NCBI GenBank assembly: GCA_017479935.1
Contig: JAFVBO010000022.1
Coordinates: forward strand, 1 to 35,402
Reading direction: 5' to 3'
DNA length: 35,402 nucleotides
From: Lachnospiraceae bacterium
GTDB lineage: Bacteria; Bacillota; Clostridia; Lachnospirales; Lachnospiraceae
The position numbers and the translations under genes are program-made. Position 1 is the first letter of the stretch. Each line of letters starts with the position of its first letter. Shown here piece after piece: positions 17,628 to 24,882 of the stretch. The notes below the pieces were generated by a model that saw only the letters and a program-made list of their open reading frames with translations, had not been told where the DNA came from and ran no database searches.

Positions 17628-18106
17628 CGGGGAAAAATTTGATTTCTGGCAGAATCCCCCGTATGAAAGAGCCTGAAATAAAGATGCGTGCAGGGAAATA
17701 TATGAATTCTGTCACAATCCCCCGTATGAAAAAGCCTGAATAAAAGATGCGTACGGGGAAATATGTGATTTCTGATGTAATCCCCCGTATAAAAAGGTCT
17801 GAAATAATGAAGTATGCGGGGAAAACATGTGATTTCTGTCGTAATTCCCTGTATGCAAAGGTCTGAATGAGGAGAAATGTGCGGGGAAATATCTGATTTC
17901 TGCTCAAATTTCCCGAATGAACGGAGCCGATAGGAAGAATCGTGCAGGGAAATTAAAAGATTTTTTCAAAATTTCCCGATTGGAAAAAGCTTATATGAAG
18001 AACTGTGCGGGGAAACAAGAGTTTTTTCTAAAAATTCCCCGATCGGAAAAATCCAATAGGAAGAAGCTTGCGGGGGAATAAGAGATTTTTGTCAAATTCC
18101 CCCGCA
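17628..18106. repeat. Hairpin array 2: eight tandem 63-65-bp units
   Basis: Units start at 17628, 17691, 17754, 17817, 17882, 17945, 18008 and 18071; the period is 63 bases except one step of 65. Each unit pairs a left arm of the type GCGGGGAAAT with a right arm ATTCCCCCGC around a loop of 16-25 bases rich in GATTTCTG. Linkers (for example TATGAAAAAGCCTGAA) drift toward the right end. Arms differ between copies but stay complementary: TACGGGG/CCCCGTA in copy 3, CGGGGAA/TTCCCCG in copy 7, and a 10-bp GCGGGGGAAT/ATTCCCCCGC in copy 8. Copies 2 and 6 carry an A for G that weakens one pair. Confidence 0.88.
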
Positions 18107-18124
18107 GTGAAGAAGTTCAAGGGA

Positions 18125-18170
18125 TAAAAATAGCGTAGGCAACAAGACTTTTCTATCTCTTGCCTACGCT
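18125..18170 (-). terminator. Terminator of the GH3-2 operon, related to array 1 hairpins
   Basis: An 11-bp stem (AGCGTAGGCAA at 18132-18142 with TTGCCTACGCT at 18160-18170) is followed on the minus strand by ATTTTTATCC. Its loop, CAAGACTTTTCTATCTC, resembles the array 1 loop, and the stem differs from array 1 by a compensated C-G to T-A change (GCGCAGGC/GCCTGCGC versus GCGTAGGC/GCCTACGC). Confidence 0.8.
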
Positions 18171-18186
18171 ACAAAAGCCTATACAA

Positions 18187-18582
18187 TCACTTCCGCGCCA
18201 CCGCAGCGGCAAAACTGAGGATCATGGGAACCACCATGCCCACAAAAGAGAGAATATAGGGCAGGCTGAAGGAATTTCCATCAATTCCCATGAAAACATT
18301 CACAATGTAACCGGCCTGGGTAAAGCCCCACAGGGCCAGCGTCAGGAAAAACAGGATCGCAGCAAACATACGGATCATGCTGTTTCCTGTAAACAGCCCC
18401 ACAACGCCACAAAGAATAGCTGCCGCAAACGGCACATACACCATGGCGGACACGACAGTCTCCGTCATCTTCGACTGATCCGTTCCCGACAGAAGATAAC
18501 AGACAAGCCCAACCGCGCCAAGTATCACAGCCGCCAGGTTCAAAATATACCCAGCTCCTTTCTTTTTGCTTGTTTCTTCCAC
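18187..18582 (-). CDS. Small four-helix membrane protein, partner of GH3-2
   Basis: A 131-residue hydrophobic protein with a charged start (MEETSKKKGAGYIL) and four predicted membrane segments (about 12-33, 43-63, 68-90 and 105-128). The start is a GTG at 18580-18582, chosen because AAGGAG lies 8 bases upstream; there is no nearby ATG. The N-terminus resembles the companion of GH3-1 (KKKGxGxxLxLxAxxLxxxGLV). It is separated from GH3-2 by 265 bases, unlike the 1-base gap in the first module, but reads in the same direction and ends at the terminator at 18125-18170. Function unknown. Confidence 0.82.
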   Translation of the reverse strand: MEETSKKKGAGYILNLAAVILGAVGLVCYLLSGTDQSKMTETVVSAMVYVPFAAAILCGVVGLFTGNSMIRMFAAILFFLTLALWGFTQAGYIVNVFMGIDGNSFSLPYILSFVGMVVPMILSFAAAVARK

Positions 18583-18847
18583 TTTCTACACTCCTTCTAT
18601 TTCGCAGTTTACAAAACACTGCACACTTACTGCGTTTCCGCGCCTTCCGGAGACGCATACGGCGTCTCCTTCAAGTCTTATCGGAAAGCTTCCGAAAGAA
18701 CACAACCCTTTTGTGTCCCTCCGGAAGCTTCCATTGCTTACAATCTCTCAATCTTTTTAAGATCTTTTGTTTCTTCCGAGATCTCTCATCTCTTCAAAAA
18801 TCTCTCATTTCTTCCAAGACATCTTATCTCTTCCGAAACACTCTTGC
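18583..18847. other. Spacer between GH3-2 and its small membrane partner
   Basis: No gene seen. It contains a GGAGACGC/GCGTCTCC hairpin (18648-18669 region), a second inverted pair GGAAGCTTCC-like (around 18681-18732: GGAAAGCTTCC and GGAAGCTTCC), and a low-complexity run of ATCTCTCATCTCTTC-type repeats (18772-18836). The hairpins may slow or stop transcription before the downstream gene. Confidence 0.5.
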
Positions 18848-21847
18848 CTACTTCTCGTACTTCTCCGGATGCTTCTTCTCATCCTGCCCGCGAAGAACAA
18901 TCCAGCAAATGCCGGCCGCCACCAGGATGGCCGCCACTACGTCAAAGGCGTAGAGCCCAATTCTCCAAGGGGACATGTCGTAGTACGCGTAGGATCCGGG
19001 AGCCACGCCGTTGTAGGCGGAACTGTTCACGACCGTGTAGGCGATGTTCTTGATAGCCTTGCGGGCCGCCCACTGTGCGGTGGCGGTGTCCAGATCGTTG
19101 AGGGCGGTCATGCGCATACCCATCCACAGGTCGTTGCCAATCTTGTAGCCGTTGTCCTTGCTCTTGTTGGCGCCGCTCGTAAAGTCGGTGATGACGAAGC
19201 CTTCAAAGCCCCACTCATCGCGAAGAACCGTGGTCAGAAGGTCATAGCTGGCGCCGGTGAACTTCGGACCCACGAAGGTCATGGAGGTCATGTACGCGCC
19301 GGCGGCCTTTAAGGTGACGGTCTTCTGTCCGCCAGTCTCGCCATCGTACACCTGCTCGGTGCACTCGGCCGTCTTGGTGGCAATTTCAAAGCCCTTCAAA
19401 TACATCTCGCGCATGGCCTGCTCGGTCGCGTAAACCTGAACGTTGCCGCGGGCGTGATCCATCTCGTTTAAGGCAAAGTGCTTAATATGCGCGAAAAGGC
19501 CGTTCTGGCGTGCGCCAGAAACCATGGCGGAAGCAATCTTGCCGGACACAACCGGATCTTCCGAATAGTACTCAAAGTTGCGGCCGCCAAACGCGCTTCT
19601 GTGAAGGTTCACAGCCGGGGCATACCAGCCCTGAATGGCGTTCGTCAGGCCTTCCTGGCCGATGGCCAGACCCATCTCGTAAATCAGATCCACATTGAAG
19701 GTAGCTGCCGTGATCGGAGCGCAGGCCCACGCACAGGCAACCACATGTCCCTGCGTGCCGGACCAGGTAGCGGTCAGGCCAAGAGGGCCGTCGTTGTCGC
19801 CAGTGCCAAGTAAGCCGATCGCCTCCACGGGCTGGGTCATGTACAGGCCGTAGGTAATGGCGGCACTGATCGTCTCGGTGTCCGTAAAGTCAAGCTGATC
19901 CAGCAGATCTTCCCACAGCGGATCGTCGTAGGCCAGTCCGCGGAAGGAATTCAGGGACAGGCCGTTGTCCACGCCGGAAGCGGGCTTTTCGGCCTTGTAC
20001 AGGATCGCGTTCACGTTCTCGACGCCGGAAACGGCATCTGTCTTGCTGTCATACGCCGCGTTGGCCGCTACGACATAGTCGGGAGCAACTTTTTCCAGCG
20101 TCGGAGCGCTCGGCCAGGTGCCGGCAAAGTCCGCGCGGGACATGACGGTCATGTTGCCATCCGCAATGTAGCGGTTGACGTCGCCAAAGATGGCCTTCGC
20201 CACGATGCCATCCGACTCGCGGGCGCCAACGGCGCTGGCATCGTTCTTCGTCTCTTCATCGGTGTACGCCAACGTCGTGCGCACGTTAAAACTCTTGCTG
20301 TCCCAGTCCTCGTGAGAGTTCTTTCCAAGGTGAAGCACATAGTCGCCGGCCTCCAGCACGTAGCTGCCGCTCGCCGAATAGTACCCGGTGTAATCGAAGG
20401 AAGCCAGATCTTCCTGCGGAATGTCAAACGAGAAATTCACCGTCTGGCCTGCAGCGACCGCATACTTGCCGAAGTCCACCAGCACCTTGGCAGCCTTCTC
20501 GATCTTGCTGCCATCCTTGTAGTAAGGAGCCTCAATGTACAGCTGCACAGTCTCCTTCACGTCACGCGCCGAGCTGTTCGTGATGCTGCCGCGCACCCGA
20601 AGGGTATCGCCGGAAAGGGTTACGCTGTCCAGCTTCTGGCTGATCTTGTCGTTGTCATAGTGCAGACCATAGCCGAAGGGGTACACCACCTGGCTGTCAT
20701 AGTCAAAGCCGCTGTAGTTTCCGTTCTGCGCCTCCACAAAAGCCGTCTCATAATAGCGATAGCCCATGTAGATGCCTTCTTCGTACTCATAGGAGTTGCG
20801 GGAAATGAGTCCCTCTGTCTCCGCGAAGGTGCCGTTTAAGACATTGACGAACGCGGGATCCTTCGTCTGATCCGCAATCCAGACATCCACGGTGCGGCCG
20901 GAGGGGTTCACATCACCCGCCAGAATTTCAGCCAGCGCCTGCAGGCCCGTGCCGCCGGGGTTGCCGATCCAGACGATTGCGTTGATGGCGTCATCGTTCT
21001 GCAGTTCGCCGATCTCCACAATGTTGGAGAAGTTGCAGACCACGACGACCTTGTCACAGTTGGCCTTCGCGTACTCGATCATGGCCTTTTCCTGCACGGT
21101 CAGCTGCAGGCTGTGCTGCGCTGCACCATTCTCTAACGGAAGGGCCCACAGATCATTGCCTTCCAGACCAAGCCGGCCAACAAATACGATACCGGTGGTT
21201 CCGGCGCAGGAGCTCTCGGTTCCCTCGTAGACGGACGGATCGTACTCGAATACGGACATATTGGTGGAACCGCTGTTGCTGAAGGACGCAGTCGAAGGAG
21301 CCTTCTCCACATCGCCCATGAGCTCTAACGGGGTGGCAGCCTTCATCTTATCTACCACCGTCTGGTTTACCTTGTAGTACATGGAGAGGGCTTCCTCCGC
21401 CGTCACCACGTAGTCAAAGTTCATGTTTGTCGCGGCGGATCCGGAACCTCCCCAGATCGGCTCCACATAGCGGTAACCGACGGGCGTGACGGCCGAATCC
21501 TTCGCAAGCGGCAAAACGCCGTCGTTCTTTAACAGGGTGATGCCCTCTTCCGCCACCTTTAAGGCCGTCTTGGCCGCATTCAGGCGGGACTCTTCCTCAA
21601 TTGCCGTGGGCGGATCCGCGTTCGCCAGCGTTCCCGCCGTGGGGTTTTCGTACAGGGGCTTGTAATACTGGGTGGCCTCGGCGGAAATATTCTCCACCTC
21701 CACCACATGCCGTTGTCCTCTGCCCAGCACCATGTCCAGGGTGGCCGAATAGGTACTCGCCGCCATGGTCAGCACTACCGCCAGGATGGCGATAATGGCA
21801 ATGATGGGCATCAGAATGATGCGAAAACGTTCGTTGCTCATCTTCAT
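18848..21847 (-). CDS. Membrane-anchored glycoside hydrolase family 3 enzyme, permuted domains (GH3-2)
   Basis: A 999-residue beta-glycosidase-type enzyme, a distant paralogue of GH3-1 with the same plan: an N-terminal signal-anchor (IILMPIIAIIAILAVVLTMA), an alpha/beta sandwich domain (from about residue 90, EEGITLLKNDGVLPLAKDS), a fibronectin III-like domain (about 395-520), a TIM-barrel (about 610-930) and a C-terminal membrane helix (AFDVVAAILVAAGICWIVL) with a charged tail. The candidate nucleophile is Asp888 in GFVITDFTSG; the loop FAHIKHFALNEMDHARG carries the KHF substrate-binding residues. The ATG at 21845-21847 has AAGGAGGAG upstream. The body should face outside with both ends tethered. 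Substrate is not decided by sequence. Confidence 0.93.
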   Translation of the reverse strand: MKMSNERFRIILMPIIAIIAILAVVLTMAASTYSATLDMVLGRGQRHVVEVENISAEATQYYKPLYENPTAGTLANADPPTAIEEESRLNAAKTALKVAEEGITLLKNDGVLPLAKDSAVTPVGYRYVEPIWGGSGSAATNMNFDYVVTAEEALSMYYKVNQTVVDKMKAATPLELMGDVEKAPSTASFSNSGSTNMSVFEYDPSVYEGTESSCAGTTGIVFVGRLGLEGNDLWALPLENGAAQHSLQLTVQEKAMIEYAKANCDKVVVVCNFSNIVEIGELQNDDAINAIVWIGNPGGTGLQALAEILAGDVNPSGRTVDVWIADQTKDPAFVNVLNGTFAETEGLISRNSYEYEEGIYMGYRYYETAFVEAQNGNYSGFDYDSQVVYPFGYGLHYDNDKISQKLDSVTLSGDTLRVRGSITNSSARDVKETVQLYIEAPYYKDGSKIEKAAKVLVDFGKYAVAAGQTVNFSFDIPQEDLASFDYTGYYSASGSYVLEAGDYVLHLGKNSHEDWDSKSFNVRTTLAYTDEETKNDASAVGARESDGIVAKAIFGDVNRYIADGNMTVMSRADFAGTWPSAPTLEKVAPDYVVAANAAYDSKTDAVSGVENVNAILYKAEKPASGVDNGLSLNSFRGLAYDDPLWEDLLDQLDFTDTETISAAITYGLYMTQPVEAIGLLGTGDNDGPLGLTATWSGTQGHVVACAWACAPITAATFNVDLIYEMGLAIGQEGLTNAIQGWYAPAVNLHRSAFGGRNFEYYSEDPVVSGKIASAMVSGARQNGLFAHIKHFALNEMDHARGNVQVYATEQAMREMYLKGFEIATKTAECTEQVYDGETGGQKTVTLKAAGAYMTSMTFVGPKFTGASYDLLTTVLRDEWGFEGFVITDFTSGANKSKDNGYKIGNDLWMGMRMTALNDLDTATAQWAARKAIKNIAYTVVNSSAYNGVAPGSYAYYDMSPWRIGLYAFDVVAAILVAAGICWIVLRGQDEKKHPEKYEK

Positions 21848-22073
21848 GTTGTTCTCCTCCTTTTCCTTTCTGTTGCTCGTGTTTCAATCCGAAAGGCTGT
21901 TTTACGCAGGTTCCAGGCGCATCGCGCAAAGCAGCCTTTCTACCGCGCCAGCTCCCGGCATATCTGCCCCGGGATTTGGCATGCTGCATAAGAGAAAGAT
22001 AGCGAATCAAAATTCCATTAGCAAGATCTACAACACAAATGTCGCATTTCAAACACAATCGTTTTCCCCAAAG
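21848..22073. other. Upstream region of GH3-2
   Basis: Contains the strong ribosome site of GH3-2 (21856-21862) and a hairpin-forming stretch: CAAAGCAGCCTTTCTACCGCGCC faces AAAGGCTG at 21892-21899 (AAGGCTG/CAGCCTT), and CCGGCATATCTGCCCCGG (21955-21972). These leader hairpins may be regulatory. No single promoter stands out. Confidence 0.4.
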
Positions 22074-22216
22074 GGGCTGTCGCACAAATCCAGGTAAAAA
22101 TGGCGTCAAGGAAATTCTAAAAGGCAGAGTTTATATCAGTTTGCAGTCATGTACCAAGGCCTTTAGAACCACTTAGTGAAAAGAATTTGCTCTGCTTTTT
22201 GCAAATTCTTTGGGGT
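22074..22216. repeat. Solo arm of the GGGCTGTCGCAC palindromic element
   Basis: Starts GGGCTGTCGCACAAATCCAG and follows one arm of the 17151-to-17040 half for about 140 bases (shared blocks GCGTCA.GGAAAT, GGCAGAG.TTATATC, GTTTGCAGTCATGTACC, AAGGCCTTTAGAACC and GAAAAGAATTTGCT). It then folds back early in a small AGAATTTGC/GCAAATTCT hairpin. The far inverted end is missing at once, so it is truncated or a shorter derivative. Confidence 0.85.
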
Positions 22217-22461
22217 GATTTGTTTTATAGGATTTTAATTAGGCCTGGCCAATATTTTTGATACTTCGATGACTGAATCAGAATGTAGCCTCCACAATTT
22301 CTGCATTGTGCAAGAATTACCTCTGTGTTTTTTTCCGGTCTTATGGTATAGTAGCAAGTAAGAACAACCCTTTGGGAGCTTGCCCGTATTTTACAGACCG
22401 ACAACGGGGATTATCGCATAAACCCCCAGGAAAACCTGCGGCTTAAGAAGGAGGTATCACC
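22217..22461 (+). promoter_or_regulatory. Upstream region of the YARHG protein
   Basis: No gene seen. A TATAGT at 22347-22352 is a plausible -10 with a poor -35. AAGGAGG about 8 bases before the ATG at 22462 is a strong ribosome site. The leader between them (about 100 bases) has no fold that I recognise. Confidence 0.4.
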
Positions 22462-24705
22462 ATGAAGCGGATGAAACGTTTACTGGCTGTTGTATCAGGA
22501 GTACTGATGATCATCATGGCCCTTTTGAGTCTGGCGCCTGCCCGGACCGCGTTCGCGGAGCCTGAAAAGGATGAAGAAACCGCGCGCAAGGCACTGGAGG
22601 CCTATGTGGAGAATCTGCATTTTGAAGCGTGGCTGGATATTTACGCAAAAGTCCAGTTCAACGAGAAACCTGGTTCTTATACCTATCAGAACAATCTTCC
22701 GGATGCCACCTTAGGATACATCCTGGCGGATGTGAACAACGATGGCATTTCGGAAATGGTGACCGCCGAAGTCAACAAGGATGGCAGTTTTAATCTGAAT
22801 GTTTATGTCTACAACTTCGATATGGGGAAAGTAGGGCTTCTGACCTGGATCAAGGTTCTGGGTGATATGGAACCTCTCCTTGCCTGGGAAGGCTCCGGAT
22901 ACTACGGGCTTTTGGATTTCTTCGTCTACAAACGGGACGGGAAAAACTATATCGGTGTGGAATGCGCCTCCCGCAGCTGCGGGGAAGATGCCGCATGGAT
23001 AAACACCCTGACCAGCTATACCTACGAAAAAGGCAAGCTTGTCATGGAAAAGACCGGCAGTCTGCTGCACTGGACGGATAAAGACCTCGACCCCTCCAAC
23101 ATCATCACCGCCGTGGAAACTATCTTCGGCGCGACGTGGCCGGATCCCCTGAGCCTGGTCGACAAGGTGGTCGGCATGGAAACCAGCGTGGGTGTAAACC
23201 TCCCCGGGTACCAGAATATTGGCCGGGTGCTTGCCTCTCCCATGGTAAAAGAGGAAGCGGCAAAAGAGTATCTGGCGGGCGGCAACAACCGGGAGAACTG
23301 GTACCGGATCCACTTTCAGATGCCGGGTAAGCGTATGGATGCCGGCCTCACCGACCAGGAGCTGGAAGCAATCAACATTCTTTTCCAGGGCATCGACGCG
23401 GACGCTGATTTATTTAACCAGGACGTAATAGGCGTGATGATGTACGGCGGCTGGAGCAAAAGCGACAGGATCTGTTGCTTGTACAGACTTTTGAACGACA
23501 ACCTGACCCTGGAGGAATCCGCAGGGAACGCCCCTGGCAAGCTTGCCCCGTATGGCATCCATGTAAAGCCCGGCAACCGCTCCGACCTCCCGTCCCAGAT
23601 GTACGAAAGGGAAGAAGTGGAGAAACTCTACCTCTCTCTGTACAACGACGAATTGCCCGCCTATGACTTTACTTACAAGGAAGACAATGGCGTACCTCTC
23701 ATGGTCTTCGAGGGCGACAAGTGTTATGTACAAAAGACCGAGCAGCCGGAATACCTGTATCATGTGGACAGCGTGTGGAAAGAAGACAACTGGCGCATAT
23801 ACGCAGGTGGCAGCATCATCTACAGGAACGCGTCCACTTACGAGTATAAAGGCCGTTTTTACGGGCGGATCTACAAAAACAACAGCAGTGTTTTCGGCTA
23901 TACCCTGGAAACTGTTGAAACCCTGGAAGAGCCTCAGTTTCTGACCGGACTTACGGCGAAGGCTTCTTCTTACCTGGAAGCCGACGAGATAAGCGCCTAC
24001 GATCCATCTCTGGCTGTGGACGGCAGCCTTTCCACTGCCTGGAATGAAGGCGTGGACGGCCTTGGCAAAGGCGAATGGATCGAAATTCACACTGAGGATG
24101 ACAAAACCGAGTGGATCACCGCCATCGTTTTGTCAAACGGCTACCAGAAATCCGATGAAACCTTCCTGAATAACGGTCGTCCCCTGAAGGTGCGCCTGGA
24201 TTTCTCCGACGGCACCACAGCCACTATCGATAACCTGTATTTCGATGAAGTACTGACCTTCGGCCGGGCCGTATACGCGAACTGGGTGCGTATCACCATC
24301 CTGGAGGCGAAGGGCGGAAAGAAATACGCCGATACCTGTATCTCCGAAATCAGGCTGGCAACCGGTTCCGATCCCTTAAACCCGAAGCAGATTTACGGGA
24401 CGCCGCACGTCAGCCCCGACCCTGAATACATGATCGGCAGCGACTACATCCTTCCCGAGTCGGACAAACGCCTGTATAGCCCTTCCGAGCTGTCCCTGTT
24501 CGACAAAGCCACCCTGCGCCTGGCCCGCAACGAGATCTATGCCCGCCATGGACGGAAATTTGCCAGCAAGGACCTGCAGGATTATTTTAACGGAAAGCCT
24601 TGGTACCACGGCACCATCGAACCGGAAGACTTTGACGACAGCGTGCTTTCCAGCATCGAACTGGAAAATGCCAAACGCATCGCCGCTGCCGAGGACGCCA
24701 AATAA
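22462..24705 (+). CDS. Secreted protein with discoidin-like and YARHG domains
   Basis: A 747-residue exported protein. Signal peptide at 1-32 (basic KRMKR, hydrophobic VVSGVLMIIMALLSLA, cleavage after AFA). Residues 35-250 include a calcium-loop-like DVNNDGISEM as in FG-GAP-type repeats. The middle region (260-490) is unrecognised. Residues about 494-633 resemble an F5/8-type or NADase-type glycan-binding discoidin fold (LTAKASSYL, PSLAVDGSLSTAWNEG, GEWIEI, WVRITILEA, TCISEIRL). The C-terminus (about 665-735) is a YARHG domain (LARNEIYARHGRKF, then YFNGKPWY), found in many secreted Firmicutes proteins and proposed to act at the cell wall. No anchor motif or C-terminal helix is seen. A glycan- or wall-binding role is inferred. 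Confidence 0.88.
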   Translation: MKRMKRLLAVVSGVLMIIMALLSLAPARTAFAEPEKDEETARKALEAYVENLHFEAWLDIYAKVQFNEKPGSYTYQNNLPDATLGYILADVNNDGISEMVTAEVNKDGSFNLNVYVYNFDMGKVGLLTWIKVLGDMEPLLAWEGSGYYGLLDFFVYKRDGKNYIGVECASRSCGEDAAWINTLTSYTYEKGKLVMEKTGSLLHWTDKDLDPSNIITAVETIFGATWPDPLSLVDKVVGMETSVGVNLPGYQNIGRVLASPMVKEEAAKEYLAGGNNRENWYRIHFQMPGKRMDAGLTDQELEAINILFQGIDADADLFNQDVIGVMMYGGWSKSDRICCLYRLLNDNLTLEESAGNAPGKLAPYGIHVKPGNRSDLPSQMYEREEVEKLYLSLYNDELPAYDFTYKEDNGVPLMVFEGDKCYVQKTEQPEYLYHVDSVWKEDNWRIYAGGSIIYRNASTYEYKGRFYGRIYKNNSSVFGYTLETVETLEEPQFLTGLTAKASSYLEADEISAYDPSLAVDGSLSTAWNEGVDGLGKGEWIEIHTEDDKTEWITAIVLSNGYQKSDETFLNNGRPLKVRLDFSDGTTATIDNLYFDEVLTFGRAVYANWVRITILEAKGGKKYADTCISEIRLATGSDPLNPKQIYGTPHVSPDPEYMIGSDYILPESDKRLYSPSELSLFDKATLRLARNEIYARHGRKFASKDLQDYFNGKPWYHGTIEPEDFDDSVLSSIELENAKRIAAAEDAK

Positions 24706-24882
24706 CACGTAAGGGAAAACAAAAGGACGGTTCTATATCTTCAGCACATTCTTCATGTTGTCAGGTGAAGGCTTTCGGCTAATTTTTCGCACCCTTTTTC
24801 TAATCAACTTTTTTGGCAGGATTCCGGCTAAAAATGTCGATCCATCATCTAAACATGACGGTAGGTCAATCGTAGATTTGAA

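Noticed and set aside
17578-17907. A 109-codon minus-strand frame with 21-residue repeats across array 2
   Set aside because: The frame is open because the 63-base period is divisible by three. It has no ribosome site, is lost where the step is 65, and the pattern is better explained by the hairpins.
17235-18117. CRISPR array
   Set aside because: The repeats are tandem hairpin units with conserved linkers rather than identical direct repeats with unique spacers, and no cas genes are nearby.
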